A DNA stretch of 64,000 bases, taken from positions 22,282,876-22,346,875 of the forward strand of contig OY987305.1 in assembly GCA_963920635.1 (NCBI GenBank), read 5' to 3'. The translations under genes and the position numbers were made by a program. This document shows, one piece after another, positions 1 through 10,814 of this stretch. Source of the stretch: Pseudeuparius sepicola (Eukaryota; Arthropoda; Insecta; Coleoptera; Anthribidae). The first letter of the stretch is position 1; each line of letters opens with the position of its first letter. Below the pieces are notes generated by a model, which worked only from the letters and a program-made list of their open reading frames with translations, searched no databases and was not told the origin of the DNA.

Positions 1-2
1 TT

Positions 3-203
3 AATGTCACTAGTGCAGAAAAGTACAACTTTCCGCATCAAAATGGATGCGACAAAGTGTACTACTACGGACTTAATTAATTAAATACTTCATTAGATCA
101 TACAAGAAAAAAATACCCGCAAAAAGTCATTGACGGTCAAGCACTTGATATCGAATGAAACTCTGCTGTCGAACTTGCATTGACTTTAGATTATTTAAAT
201 TAG
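3..203 (+). pseudogene. Possible relic of a chitin-binding type-2 (peritrophin-A / CPAP3-like) exon
   Basis: Reading frame 3 encodes a stretch with the pattern YNFPHxxxCDKxYYY, which resembles the start of the insect chitin-binding type-2 domain (typically FPH..SCDKYWKC in cuticular CPAP3/obstructor proteins). In the same frame, after a stop, a second stretch reads DGQALDIE then LTLDYLN. This recalls the family's later NGLAFD...ENCDYLHN segment. Several expected cysteines are missing, the spacing is longer than usual and there are in-frame stops at 78 and 156, so this would be a decayed copy. What is seen is only a short motif match; the family assignment is inference. Chance similarity is quite possible. 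Confidence 0.25.
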
Positions 204-2150
204 TTCTGAATCATGGTTTTCACATGTAGATATCAACGATCGTTTTTACAAACGCATGATTTCTTGTTTTGATAATCGATTTCAACATTGGTCTGTGCGA
301 CACCCCCACGCCCCCTCCCCCATTTCTTGACTATAGGTATATACACAATAAGTATTTCTTTACTGTACTAGCAACTAAACTAGAAGCACAAAAAGCTGTA
401 TCTACGTATGTGCCACGATGTATGATCCTCGTACATCGTGGTATGTGCATAATTTAGGACTAATCTGCTTATGTTGGGTAATTACAACATAATATACCTA
501 CTTCCACAACTATTCAGTTGAATTTCTTCATTTTTAACCACAGTATCATTAACGTTTTTCTTATTAATTTTGTGCTCGGGGGTAATTTTTGCCTTAACCG
601 GGCATTATGCATTCATTGCTATGTTCTTTCCTCTGCGTGTCTCCAATAACATTGTTACCATAATATTTATTCTCTAGTCTACCTAAAACCAGAATTTAAG
701 CTATATCATCATCATTAAGCAATATTAAAACAATATACAAATCAAATAACAAACATACCTCTTCATTTCTCCATGTTTTGCTCCCCGTTTTTATTGATAA
801 AATTGACACACCATATCAAAATCTATGCAAGGCAAGTTATCAGGACAAGCTTTAACAAATCTTGTCTTCATTATAAACCGAAAAAATAAAGTATTCACAG
901 CAAGATTCTTTTAAAACTGAGAATAGAATTTATTTAGTTTTCACTAAGGTTATTAACCTTGGTTTCGGCGTTCCGCGGGCGAAAGTGAGGTTATATGCAA
1001 AGTGCGGCGTTGCCGACGATTTTCTTTAAAGCATTGAGTAATATGTCATCTGTCATATTTTATAGGGGGCATCTAATAAGTTCAGAATGGGATCAGTAAA
1101 ATCCAAATATTTCATTGAAATACGAAATTTGATTATTTCTCATCAGGCGCATACAAACTGAATCTAATAATTTGCCTGGGAATGCTTGGTTATATAAAAA
1201 AAGACGAAATAAGTACTAAGAAAATAGCAGGTACTTATTGAAATTAGGGATCGTGACGTCACATTCCCTACTTTTGCGACCGTCTTTTTCAATTTTTGAG
1301 CAAACTAATGGGAAAAAAAATCTGTTGGTTGGGTTTCGTGATTATCTAGACATTTTTTACAAATTCCAAGGCAAAAAATTATTTTTCATTCCTAAGTATA
1401 CTTGTCCATTCCGGCTCAAGAGACAAAATAGACGAATTTATGCTGGCATAAAGTTTGAAATTCAAAAAAAAATCTCGCCCATAACTTTTAAACTAGTGTC
1501 ATTAGTATCTATGGATATTTTAAAGATACCCGTGTTTTTTGTAATCCTTTGAAATTCGCTACTTTTTCCAGCTAGTTGGAAATAAAAATACATTGATACA
1601 GGCAACCAAACATACAATGGCGAGGCCCCCCTTAATAAATGGCCGGATGGCAGGCTGGTCGCCGGAAGGAAGGGTTGGTAGCCGGGTTTGGTATTTAGAG
1701 TTCCCGAGGGGCCGGAAGTGGCTCGGACACTACCCGCGCTTGAGCTGTCTCAAGGGTGGTTCGGTGGGTATTCACATTACTGTTTTTCGCTAATATAAGC
1801 TTCAATAAAAAGCACGACTATCTCGTTTTATCTTACTTTTATTAATGGATAAATTATTAGTGCCTCAAATGGCCACAACACTTGGCTTCGAAAAACTTAC
1901 GAGTAAAAAGCTGCCTAAAGGGTAAGCATGGTAAACAACCGTTATTTTACTGTAACTCAAAAACATGCAATAAAAAATCCTAACAATATGGTCACGCCCG
2001 ATGCGCGAGCAGAGACATTTGTAAGGTTAGCCTGCTATATTACCCCTCTTTCATACCCTCGAGCAACAATTAATTTATTAAATTGAGGAATGTTCTACTA
2101 TAAAGTAAGACTAAAATAGACTTTACACAGTGCGCTTAAATCTACAGCAA
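204..2150. other. Unassigned AT-rich DNA
   Basis: No supported gene. Open frames here (for example 1238-1552) are short, lysine/phenylalanine-rich and lack any recognisable motif. They look like chance frames in AT-rich sequence. No terminal inverted repeats or target duplications were found by eye. Confidence 0.5.
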
Positions 2151-3460
2151 TTGGGTGGACAACGAGATTAATATTATGTGACTTATCTGAATCCTTTCGG
2201 TGGCGATCTCTGAGTGGTACGTCACGATTCAAGTGATCTCTAAAAGCTCGGAGTAGTTCCAACAACTCTGCTGGGTGGCTGGCTAGCTAACCGAGGTCCC
2301 CCGAATGGTTCGTGGGGTACCCTGATGAAGGCACCCTAGCCTACACCGTAGTGGACTCCAAAAGTCTGCAGGTCCAATCTGTGGGCTGACCTGATCGGCA
2401 GACCTGGTCTTGAACTTCACCTATCTGTGACTGCTTGACCTCTCATGCTCATCCTGTTCAAACGTCTGACGGGGAAAACTTGAATGCCCCACAGAATAGC
2501 CCTAAAGAAAGAGACATATAGGTCCACCTCGAGTCCCAGACAATTTCCAGTAGCGCCGACTTCATCACGCATTCTCGCGCTCCAACTTCTTGCCTAAAAT
2601 CCACTCAAGAGTAACGAAACTCTCAAATAAACATCCCGCACAAGACGACGGATCAACCCTTCACCCGACAACCTATCATGATGTAATAAGAAAAATGACA
2701 CCCGAAAACGAACGTACCCGGGCTCAGATCGTTGAAAAGCGCACGCCACTGTGCGTTCTGACCGCGCATGCCTCTCAACAGCCCTGTGACGACCGACAGC
2801 TACCGACGTCACCGCCAAAATGGCAGTATGGCGGACAAAAATGCCAGCTATGATCGTACACAAAACAAACGCCTTCGAAATACCATTACGCACACGACGA
2901 TCGAGTATCTAGGCACCTAAACTCAAGGCGAAACCTACGTCGGGTCGGATATGTAAGTATTCCTCGCAAAAATGCGTGACTTGGGAGTGCCAATACTGTT
3001 TACATCTGAGCGTTTTCTAGAGTGTCAACAATGGGTCGAAATAAGGCCGAAAACCCACAATCTCGCAGTCCAAACGGTAAAACTGGAGGCAGAAATGAAC
3101 GCAAGACATCAGACCACGAAATAGAACTCAAATCAGGCCAAAACATAAGCCACTGGAAACACAACAAAAAAACAAAGCAACCCCCCACATAACGCAACAA
3201 AACATGACAAAATAGAGTTCCACAACAAAGAAACGAACGAGGACAACTCTCCAGAGTGAAACAGGGACGACAATATAACCCCAGTAAAACAGGTAACCCA
3301 GTTATTTCCGTGTAAATCTCGCAATTAATCGTTTACCACTTTGCAGGCTCGCCACGTCTCGATAGAGTGCAGCAACTATGTTCAAAGGTGGCCCAAACGT
3401 CGTTTACCAAGGCAGTGTGACCCACCCCACTCTACAAGCGAGAGAAAACTGAAAAAATAC
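2151..3460. other. Unassigned island of higher GC content
   Basis: This block is visibly richer in G and C than its surroundings and has sharp-looking edges, which would fit an inserted repeat. Overlapping open frames on both strands (2590-2853 + and 2594-2893 -) have no recognisable domain. I could not identify terminal repeats, a tail or a target duplication, so the element type is unknown. Confidence 0.35.
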
Positions 3461-4685
3461 TGTTACGACAAAAATAATTATATGAATAATTTCTAATAAA
3501 GGTCAGTTTCTCACTACCATTGGCCCACTACTTATTTTACTAATTAAAGAATGTTAATGATCGAGATTTACCTATCTTTAATATTTGGGCTTAAACAATT
3601 TTTTTAAATGTTTAATTGAATTATTCAGATGCAAAAGTTTTCAGAGTTTCATAGATAATAATTATACTATTTCAAACGAATCTGGATTCAAACCGAATTT
3701 GGACACAATACACTCACAAAATTATGTGCCGTAGAATAACAAATCAATAAAAGTTTCGCCAAAAACCAGTGGCGGAGGTAAGGATAGTAACATTAATTGC
3801 CGTAAAAAAATCATACACACTGTACAAAATTGTCTTACCCTAGATGACCTATTAGGAATTTTTTCCTAAAAATATAGTAGTATAGTAAAAATAAGTATAA
3901 TTACTATTTATGGTCCTAGGCTACTCTGTATGAGCTCGCGCGTCATTCCTATCAACTGGTAACCACAGTGTCATACTATTTGCTCCTCATCCTCCTTAAG
4001 TAGCAGCACTTAACATTTAATTATTGGAGGTGTTAAACCCATACTACCTGAAATTGCCTTGCGTGCAGTTTACAGCACGATTCCAAGATATTGAGGATGT
4101 ACTTTATACACGCCAATCAACACATAGTACTGAAATATAAACAGCGGGTATCTTTAATAATGGGACCAACGCTGTGATGTTACCACAGTATAACCAGTAG
4201 CCTGACTGTATACGCCAATCCTTTGTTATCTATTCAGCAAAGTATTAATAAGGTAACCGGCCCTTTTGGCGCCCTTTCTTAGAATAAAATAGAAATAACT
4301 CCCTAAAAGAATCTACTCCTTAAAGGCTTTCCAAAAATGTAATAAAATATATGGTGTTTCATTAATTAAATAACGAGCTGGCGCAAAGTTCATTTTAAAA
4401 ACTTAATTTTAAAGATATAAGAGCAAAGATGAGGCTTAATGCTCACATAGAGACGTGTATCATATGCAATAAAAAGTTCTTAGGTCTACAAATGCCTATT
4501 CAGGGAATTTTTTGGTAACAGTAAGGTGTTTTGTCCATATAACTCCTCCCTCAGTTAGACGGCGATTACAGGGTCGAAAAGAGCCGCAAGAGCCGATTGA
4601 AATTGATCGATGTTCTTTCTTTGCAGTTCGATGAATCTTCTGTTAAATTTATATAGTCACTATTTGCCTGCGAGACAAACTATGT
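3461..4685. other. Unassigned AT-rich DNA
   Basis: No supported gene, RNA or repeat boundary seen. Confidence 0.5.
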
Positions 4686-5521
4686 TGCAACTTTGTTATT
4701 TCAAATAGAACACCCCATATATTATTACACCATTTGGTTCCCTATTAAATTCCAAATCTTTTTTCTGAATATAATGTGTACCCTATTCATAACCCTTTTC
4801 GAGATATTCGCAAATTTTTTATTTTTTTTAGTGTTGCAGCCATCGACCATAGTGATGATAACTTTGAAATACTACAAAATTAAATAATATTAACAATTAC
4901 ATAATAATAGGTAGGTACTAGAGTGTAAAACATATTCAAAATATCTTCGTTAGAATAGTTAATTTGAGCCATTCTTGCCAACAGTTAATATTTTATTGTT
5001 TGGAACACAATAAATGAAAAATCCATGGCCGCCTATTAGAAAAGGTCCGTTGTTTCTTGATATGGAGCAGCAAAAATACGTATTTTGCGTAATAACGAAG
5101 CAACCGCTTCAGTTAGACATATAGTGTGTTATATCGTTTTGAACTGTTCTTTTCACAAGCATTTCAACGGTGCAATAAAAAAATATGGGTTCCGTTTGAA
5201 AAAAAAATAGATTTTTCAATTTTTCGATGTTGATATTGGGAATTTTTTCCCGAACAATATTTTGAAATGGCATATAGACCATTTAATAAAGTCGACTTTC
5301 GCCTACGATAGTCCAAAATTTCAGTTTTCCAGATTCATAAATTTCAAAGTTATCACTATGGTCGATGGCTGCAACACTCAAAAAAATCAAATATTTGCGA
5401 ATATCTCGAAAAGGGTTAGGAATAGGGTACACATTATATTCAGAAAAAAGATTTTGAATTTAATAGGGAACCAAATGGTATAATAATATATAGGGTGTTC
5501 TATTTAAAATAACAAAGTTGC
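4686..5521. repeat. Inverted-repeat (fold-back) element with about 180-bp arms
   Basis: The left arm (4686-4869) is matched in reverse complement by the right arm (5341-5521). Both contain the same landmarks: GCAACTTTGTTATTT at the outer tip, an ATATATAGGGTGTTCTATTT-like segment next to it, and a GTTGCAGCCATCGACCATAG segment near the inner end. The loop is about 470 bp. The open frames in the two arms are mirror images of the same repeat, not genes. The right half belongs to a family with another copy near 55.2-55.7 kb. Confidence 0.8.
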
Positions 5522-5640
5522 TATTAACTTGGATGATCGGAAGTTGAAAATATTTTAGAAAGAAAGTTTACAACCTGTTATATAAGCAACCTGTTATATA
5601 AGCAACCAAAATTTCAAATCAAATTCGCACTCCTTCCCCG
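5077..5640 (+). repeat. Dispersed repeat, copy 1 (partner at 55172-55745)
   Basis: This segment aligns in the same orientation with 55172-55745. Both begin ACGTATTTTGCGTAATAACG and pass through the same CCGCTTCA, GGGAATTTTTTCCCGAACA and GCATATAGACCATTTAATAA blocks. Both end around AACCTGTTATATAAG and CGCACTCCTTCCCCGTAAAC. The copies differ by scattered substitutions and small indels, so they are old relatives and not a recent duplication. No coding capacity was found; the short frame 5262-5483 and its partner 55362-55586 are shared only because the DNA is homologous. Confidence 0.8.
5572..5603. repeat. 16-bp tandem duplication
   Basis: AACCTGTTATATAAGC occurs twice in direct succession (5572-5587 and 5588-5603). 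The homologous repeat near 55.7 kb has it once, so the duplication arose in this copy. Confidence 0.85.
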
Positions 5641-6507
5641 TAAACTTCCATGATTTTGAAAGTGGTAGGTAAAAATTTTATGTTTCGAATGTTGAAGTTA
5701 TCAGGTGTTTTGGGGCACGTTTTGCCAATTTCAACGCAAACGGTTGATTTTATCGTTATGAAACAAGAGTACACTTTTGTTGCAAAATGAAAAGATACAC
5801 TGAAATGATGGACCTGCAAGACCAAAAAGATAACCTCAAAAAAGTTTGAGCAAAAAAATTAAAAGGGGTTGTTAGTTTTTACCCTTTTTTAGGGCACTGT
5901 GTAAATGAATATACTACCCTAAGGTGTCTTCCAGTAAGTAGATAACACATACCAAATTTCAAATTTTTAAGTAGCGCCGTTATTAAGATGTAAATAAAAA
6001 AATATTTTTGGGTCACCCCTTAGACCCCAATAACTTGGCAAGGAAAGCCCAAATAAAAAAAATATATAAAGACCCCTCTTAAAACCACCTGCCGAACACC
6101 CCTTTAAAGTATTTACTCTACATTCAGACTCATCCTGTATATATAGGTGGGTACGGTTCCATCTTAGTGACCTCCGTGATAAAGGACATAAGCACCCTGG
6201 GCTACACCCTTTCTAAGTACATATATATGACTATATATTTGCTTATAATATATGAGGGGAAGGTAAGGAATGGGAAATTCAAGAAAGGGGTAAACTATTC
6301 TAATTGTTTCTTTAGACCTCTATATATTGAATTGCCAATATGAAGTTAACTCCATTTTATATATGATAAGGGGTACTATCACATCTTAGTGCCTTCCAAA
6401 ACGTTACCAAACTCCCGGAGGACATTTACTGTATGTAAAATGATGGAGAAATGATAAATATAATCGAGGTAAATGAATTATGCTCAGCTCATTTTATCTA
6501 CTGAAAT
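5641..6507. other. Unassigned AT-rich DNA
   Basis: No supported gene. The segment contains a fragment ending in CATCCTGTATATATAGG near 6130-6146, similar to the ACAGGGTG-type element tips elsewhere in the window, but no partner end was found. Confidence 0.4.
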
Positions 6508-6852
6508 CTTGCAACTGAATTTTAAACCACTTCCACTCAACCGATTGAGCTGAAATTTTGCACACACTTGTGGTTCTGGCGACAATGTGATCTAGTATAC
6601 TTAGTATTGTGATTTTTTAAAATGGCCTTCGCTCCAAGATGGCGGATTACCTACTCGTCATATCCTTTCTTTGATACCCATCTTAAGGAGGTTGTGAAAA
6701 AATCGGTAATTCGCCATCTTGGGGTGGCCGCCATTTAGATCGAATTACAATATTGAGTATACTAGATTGTACTGTCACCAGCACCAACAGTGTATTCAAA
6801 ATTTCAGCTCCATTAGTTAAGTGGAAGTGGTTTAAAATTCAGTTGAAAGATT
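6508..6852. repeat. MITE-like inverted repeat, about 345 bp
   Basis: The outer ends are inverted copies: GCAACTGAATTTTAAACCAC at 6511 on the left, and its near-complement finishing at about 6850. Similarity continues inward through the CACTTCC, GAGCTGAAATTTTG and AAGATGGCGG/CCGCCATTT blocks. There is almost no unique centre. No reading frame and no clear target duplication were found. Confidence 0.75.
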
Positions 6853-7198
6853 TGACCCATTTACTTACTATATATAAGCACTAACAGATGAAGTTAAATA
6901 AAAGCATGTAAAATGGCAATTTTTTCTTTTGAATGAAGTTCTACGAAAAATGCTATTTCTCTAAATCTCCAAATTAATTTTGACAAAAATAATAATATTT
7001 TACTTAGGTACCTAACTTTAGAAAAACAGCGGTAGCACAGAAGTAAACAGTGTGATCCTTTGACAAGTTTAAATGGTGTATATAGGGTTTTCAAACTTAA
7101 GTCGGCACTATTGTTGAATTGTTGAATGAGGTGGCTTCCACAGCCTACTGGCTTGGCGTAGTGCACCAAAACGATATTGACTCCAAATTAGGTTATTT

Positions 7199-8991
7199 TT
7201 GTCAGACTGTGGAGTGGAGTCTGTACTTGATGTGTGTGCTCCTTACAGGATGAAGAAGGTTACAAAATCTATGATGAGACTTCGTAACAATGCTTACTCT
7301 AAATTTAAAAAATCTTTAACAGCTGTAGATAGGGATGACGGTGTTGTTCAGAGCAGATGGGGGTACTACAAACAGTTAAGAAACCTAGTCACTGCTTCCG
7401 TAAGGCGTGAAAAAAAGGCATACGTTCAAGATCAGCTTAGACGAGGGACTAGTTCTAGCAATTGGTGGAAGGCTATCAAGCTGCTGGGGGTTTGCGGTTT
7501 GGATGCTGTTGGAAAAGATTCAGGGATTGATGCCGATGATGTTAATCATTATTTCATGAACTCAGTGCCATCTAATTGTGTAGAAAATGAGGTGATTTAT
7601 AATTATGCAAACGGTATCCACTCTAACATAGATACACAATTAAACTTTCGGTTTGTTTCTAATATTGACATCATGAATGCTTTCCGTAAGATAAAATCCA
7701 ATGCTTCTGGTCTGGATAATATGAGTCTGAAAATTGTGAGTTTGCTTTTGCCTTACTGTTTGGAGGCCGTAACTCACCTAGTAAACTACTCATTAGAGTC
7801 GAATACTGTTCCCATCGTGTGGAAATCAGCTCTTGTTAAACCGCTTCCTAAAAACGATAATCCTCAGGGCTTGGCTGACTACAGACCAATAAGTATTCTT
7901 CCTCTGCTTTCAAAAATTTTGGAGAGAATTGTGAATGAGCAATTATACTGCAACACATTAATAGGTATAACTTGGTGCCAGACACTCAGTCGGGTTTTAG
8001 AAGTGGACATAGTACTGTAACAACGTTAACCAATATATGTGACGATTACCTGAGAGCAATTGATAATTCGTGTGTCACTACAGCAGTGATGCTTGATCTA
8101 ACCAAGGCTTTTGACTGTTTAAGCCATGAGCTACTTCTTTGTTCGGATTCAGTTACAACCTGGTTTGCAAATTTCTTATCTGATAGATCGCAGATCGTTA
8201 AGATGGGGGATACCTTCTCTCAAAAGTTGTCCGTTTCGAGAGGCGTTCCACAGGGATCAATTTTGGGACCGATATGTTTACTTTGTATATATTTGATTTA
8301 AAGACGGCTGTCAGGTATTGTTCTGTACATTCCTACGAAGATGATACGCAATTGTATCTGGCATTCCATCCCGATGATGCAGCTGATGCTGAGGCCATGT
8401 TATCTTCATGGTTGGTTTAAGTCGCATGGGCTGCAAGTCAATCCAAAAAAATCAGCTGTGATAACTTTTGCATCGAAAAACAGACCATTTGACACCAGTG
8501 CGTTGAAAATTGAATTAGATATAGTCATGTTACGAAAGTCGTTCAAAGTGCCTACGCCAAATTGAAGGCTATATATAGTTTCAGATCTATTCTCTCCCGG
8601 GAGACTAATAGTTTGATTTTGAGCAGAATTGAATATGCTGACTTAGTGTTTGGCCCGTTTAAATCAGTTGGAGGCTTATAGACTTCAAAAAGTGCAGAAT
8701 TCTTGTGTTCGTTATGCTACGGGAATCCCTAGAAGGGAACATGTGAGTCCTCATATTAGGAGTATCGGTTGGTTAACTGTGCGACAGAGATGGTTGCTCC
8801 ACCTAGCTTGTCTGTTCCATTCTGTACTTCATAATAAGATTCCGATCTATCTTAGCAATAAACTTGATTTGCGATCAAATTTGCATAATTCCAATTTGCG
8901 TTTTGTGGGTCATACTATTAGCCTACCGGGTCACAAAACTGCCCAGTTTAAAAAATCTTTCTCATATATGGCCTCTTATATATATAATTAG
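7199..8991 (+). pseudogene. Broken LINE ORF2: reverse transcriptase (Jockey-like)
   Basis: The first open block (7199-8020) covers the pre-RT region and RT fingers, with DYRPISILPLLSKILERIV near residues 227-245. The frame shifts near 7970-8020 into QSGFRSGHST and LDLTKAFDCLSHELL (7972-8301), then RGVPQGSILGP, and shifts again. The catalytic box follows around 8335 as YEDDTQLYLAF instead of the usual YADD. Another shift precedes the C-terminal domain (8650-8991), which has the LINE pattern LQKVQNSCVRYATG near residue 14. RT would make cDNA from the element RNA at a nicked target. The frameshifts make this copy non-functional. Confidence 0.85.
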
Positions 8992-9294
8992 GTTCCCGTC
9001 TCTCTCAAATCATCTTCATTTATATTGCTTAGGAAGCAGCTTAAGAAACTTATTCTAAATAACTCAATTGTCTAGTATGAATGGAGCGTTATACTTGTAT
9101 TTTTATATCCCTTTTGTCTGTGTCTCTGTCTCATTCCTTCACTGTACAGAGTGCTTATATATTATTAGTTAACATATAAATTTCAGTGTCTAGTAATGTT
9201 TGTACATATTTCTTGCTATAATTGTATTTTTCATGCCCTGGTTGGACCTAATAGCAGCCATGGCTGAACTCCCGCCAGGTAAAATAAAGGCTAT
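7199..9294 (+). mobile_element. 5'-truncated Jockey-like non-LTR retrotransposon (LINE)
   Basis: The element contains the connector region and reverse transcriptase of a Jockey-superfamily LINE but no endonuclease domain upstream, so it is 5' truncated, as is usual for target-primed insertions. Its last bases, AAAATAAAGGCTA at about 9281-9293, run directly into a (TTA)n tail (9295-9310). The tail is interrupted by the first copy of the Dong-like array. The unit has several frameshifts and is dead. Confidence 0.85.
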
Positions 9295-9310
9295 TTATTA
9301 TTATTATTAT
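9295..9310. repeat. (TTA)n tail of the LINE / left flank of the Dong-like array
   Basis: TTATTATTATTATTAT follows the LINE 3' end without a gap and is followed immediately by CTCGACTTAG, the 3' terminus of Dong-like copy A read on the + strand. It serves both as the LINE's 3' tail and as the insertion target of the next element. Confidence 0.85.
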
Positions 9311-10680
9311 CTCGACTTAGCCAAAAGGCATTCGCACTCCCTCTACGGGGAACATTCACTCAGATCCCGGGCATCCCGGATACCAAAAGGATCTGGCTGG
9401 GACGAGACCCTTGCCATGTTATCGGGCCTTAGGTGACATTGATGTTGTTGGACGATCCTGCATTCCCCATGAATTTCCTGACGGTTCGGGCTGTCGCAAG
9501 TAGTACGGCTTTCTGCATGGACCTGTAAAGACTATCAGTTAGATTCAGCTCCTTGATGTTTCTCAGCAAACTTTTTGGTATAACACCAGTTGTTGACATG
9601 ATGATTGGAATCGTCTGGACGTTCTTCATTTCCCATTGCCTTCTAATTCGTTCTTCTAAGTCTCTGTACTTCGCGATCTTCTCGACTTGCTTCACACGCA
9701 GGTTGTTGTTGTTCGGGATGGCCACATCAATCAGAGTTGTCTTCCTAGAAATTTTATCAACTATTATAAGGTCCGGTCTGTTATGGGCAACTCGTTGATC
9801 AGTCAGAACTGTACGATCCCAGTACAGCTTGTAGTTGCTGTTCTCAAGAACAGGCTCAGGTGTGTAGTTGTAATATGGGACCCTCTCTGTCTGCACAAGC
9901 AGGAGCTTTTCCGCCAGTTCCTGGTGCAAGATCTTGGCAACCGAATCGTGTCGCTCCTTATATTCCGTTGATGCGAACATCTGACATCCTCCTGTTATGT
10001 GCTGGATTGTTTCTGAAGTTGGGCACCCGTATCTGCATCTGTCATCCACTACCGATGCATCTCCTACAATGAATTCTAGGTAGTTGCGAGTTGGTATAAC
10101 CTGATCTTGTATGGCCAGTAAGAAGCCTTCTGTCTCGGGGAACATTCGTCCCGAGGTCAGCCAATAGTACGACGCTAACTTGTCTACATGTTCCTGGTTA
10201 ACCTCATTAGGATGCCTCCCGTGCAGCGGCTTCTCTAACCACCTCTGTAGTTTATCGTTGTCGGTTCGGTGGTGATTTTGATGATCGTGTTCCGTCAGAC
10301 GTAGCGGTGTTGAGACGTCTGCTCCGCATATAGCTTTATGTAGTGTGGAGCTGTTGGCCTGTCTGTGGAAATAATTACGCAGATTTAATATTTGTTGGTC
10401 CAATTGCTTGCTGAGGTCTGCCAATCCTCTTCCTCCTTGTTGACGTGGCAGAGTTGTTCTGTCTACGGCGCTACGGGGATGATGTTTATGAGCTTTTGTC
10501 AGTAGTGTCCTAACTTTTCGTTGCAAGTTGTTGATGCCCGTGTTGGTCCAATTCACTATTCCGAAGGAATAGCTTAGTACAGAGCACGCATACGTGTTTA
10601 GGGCCCTAAACAAATTCCTGCTGTTAAGATCAGTTCGCACTACCTGTCTTACTCTCTTGATGAATTCATTAGTTAAATCG
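9311..10680 (-). mobile_element. Dong-like copy A (5' truncated)
   Basis: Only the 3' third of the element is present. Its 3' end sits in the TTA tail of the upstream LINE, and its 5' end stops at about 10680 beside a second TTA run (10682-10697). The 3' UTR is 9311-9428. Confidence 0.9.
9429..10680 (-). pseudogene. Copy A: C-terminal part of Dong-like Pol
   Basis: The frame is open across the truncated copy (more than 400 codons). It encodes the post-RT thumb/linker, then the CCHC motif (Cx3Cx7Hx4C, within DDRCRYGCPTSETIQH) and the restriction-like nuclease with RPDLIIVD and TLIDVAIP, followed by KYRDLEERI. The RT catalytic core is absent, so the copy cannot be autonomous. Methionine is not needed at the start; the frame simply begins at the truncation. 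Confidence 0.85.
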
Positions 10681-10681
10681 G

Positions 10682-10697
10682 TTATTATTATTATTAT
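10682..10697. repeat. TTA microsatellite between copies A and B
   Basis: Five TTA units join the truncated 5' end of A to the 3' end of B (CTCGACTTAG at 10698). Confidence 0.9.
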
Positions 10698-10814
10698 CTC
10701 GACTTAGCCAAAAGGCATTCGCACTCCCTCTACGGGGAACATTCACTCAGATCAGGGTATCCCGGATACCAAAAGGATCTGGCTCGGACGAGACCCTTGC
10801 CATGTTATCGGGCC

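Noticed and set aside
2590..2893. Overlapping open frames on both strands in the GC-rich island
   Set aside because: No motif on either strand; openness is explained by base composition.
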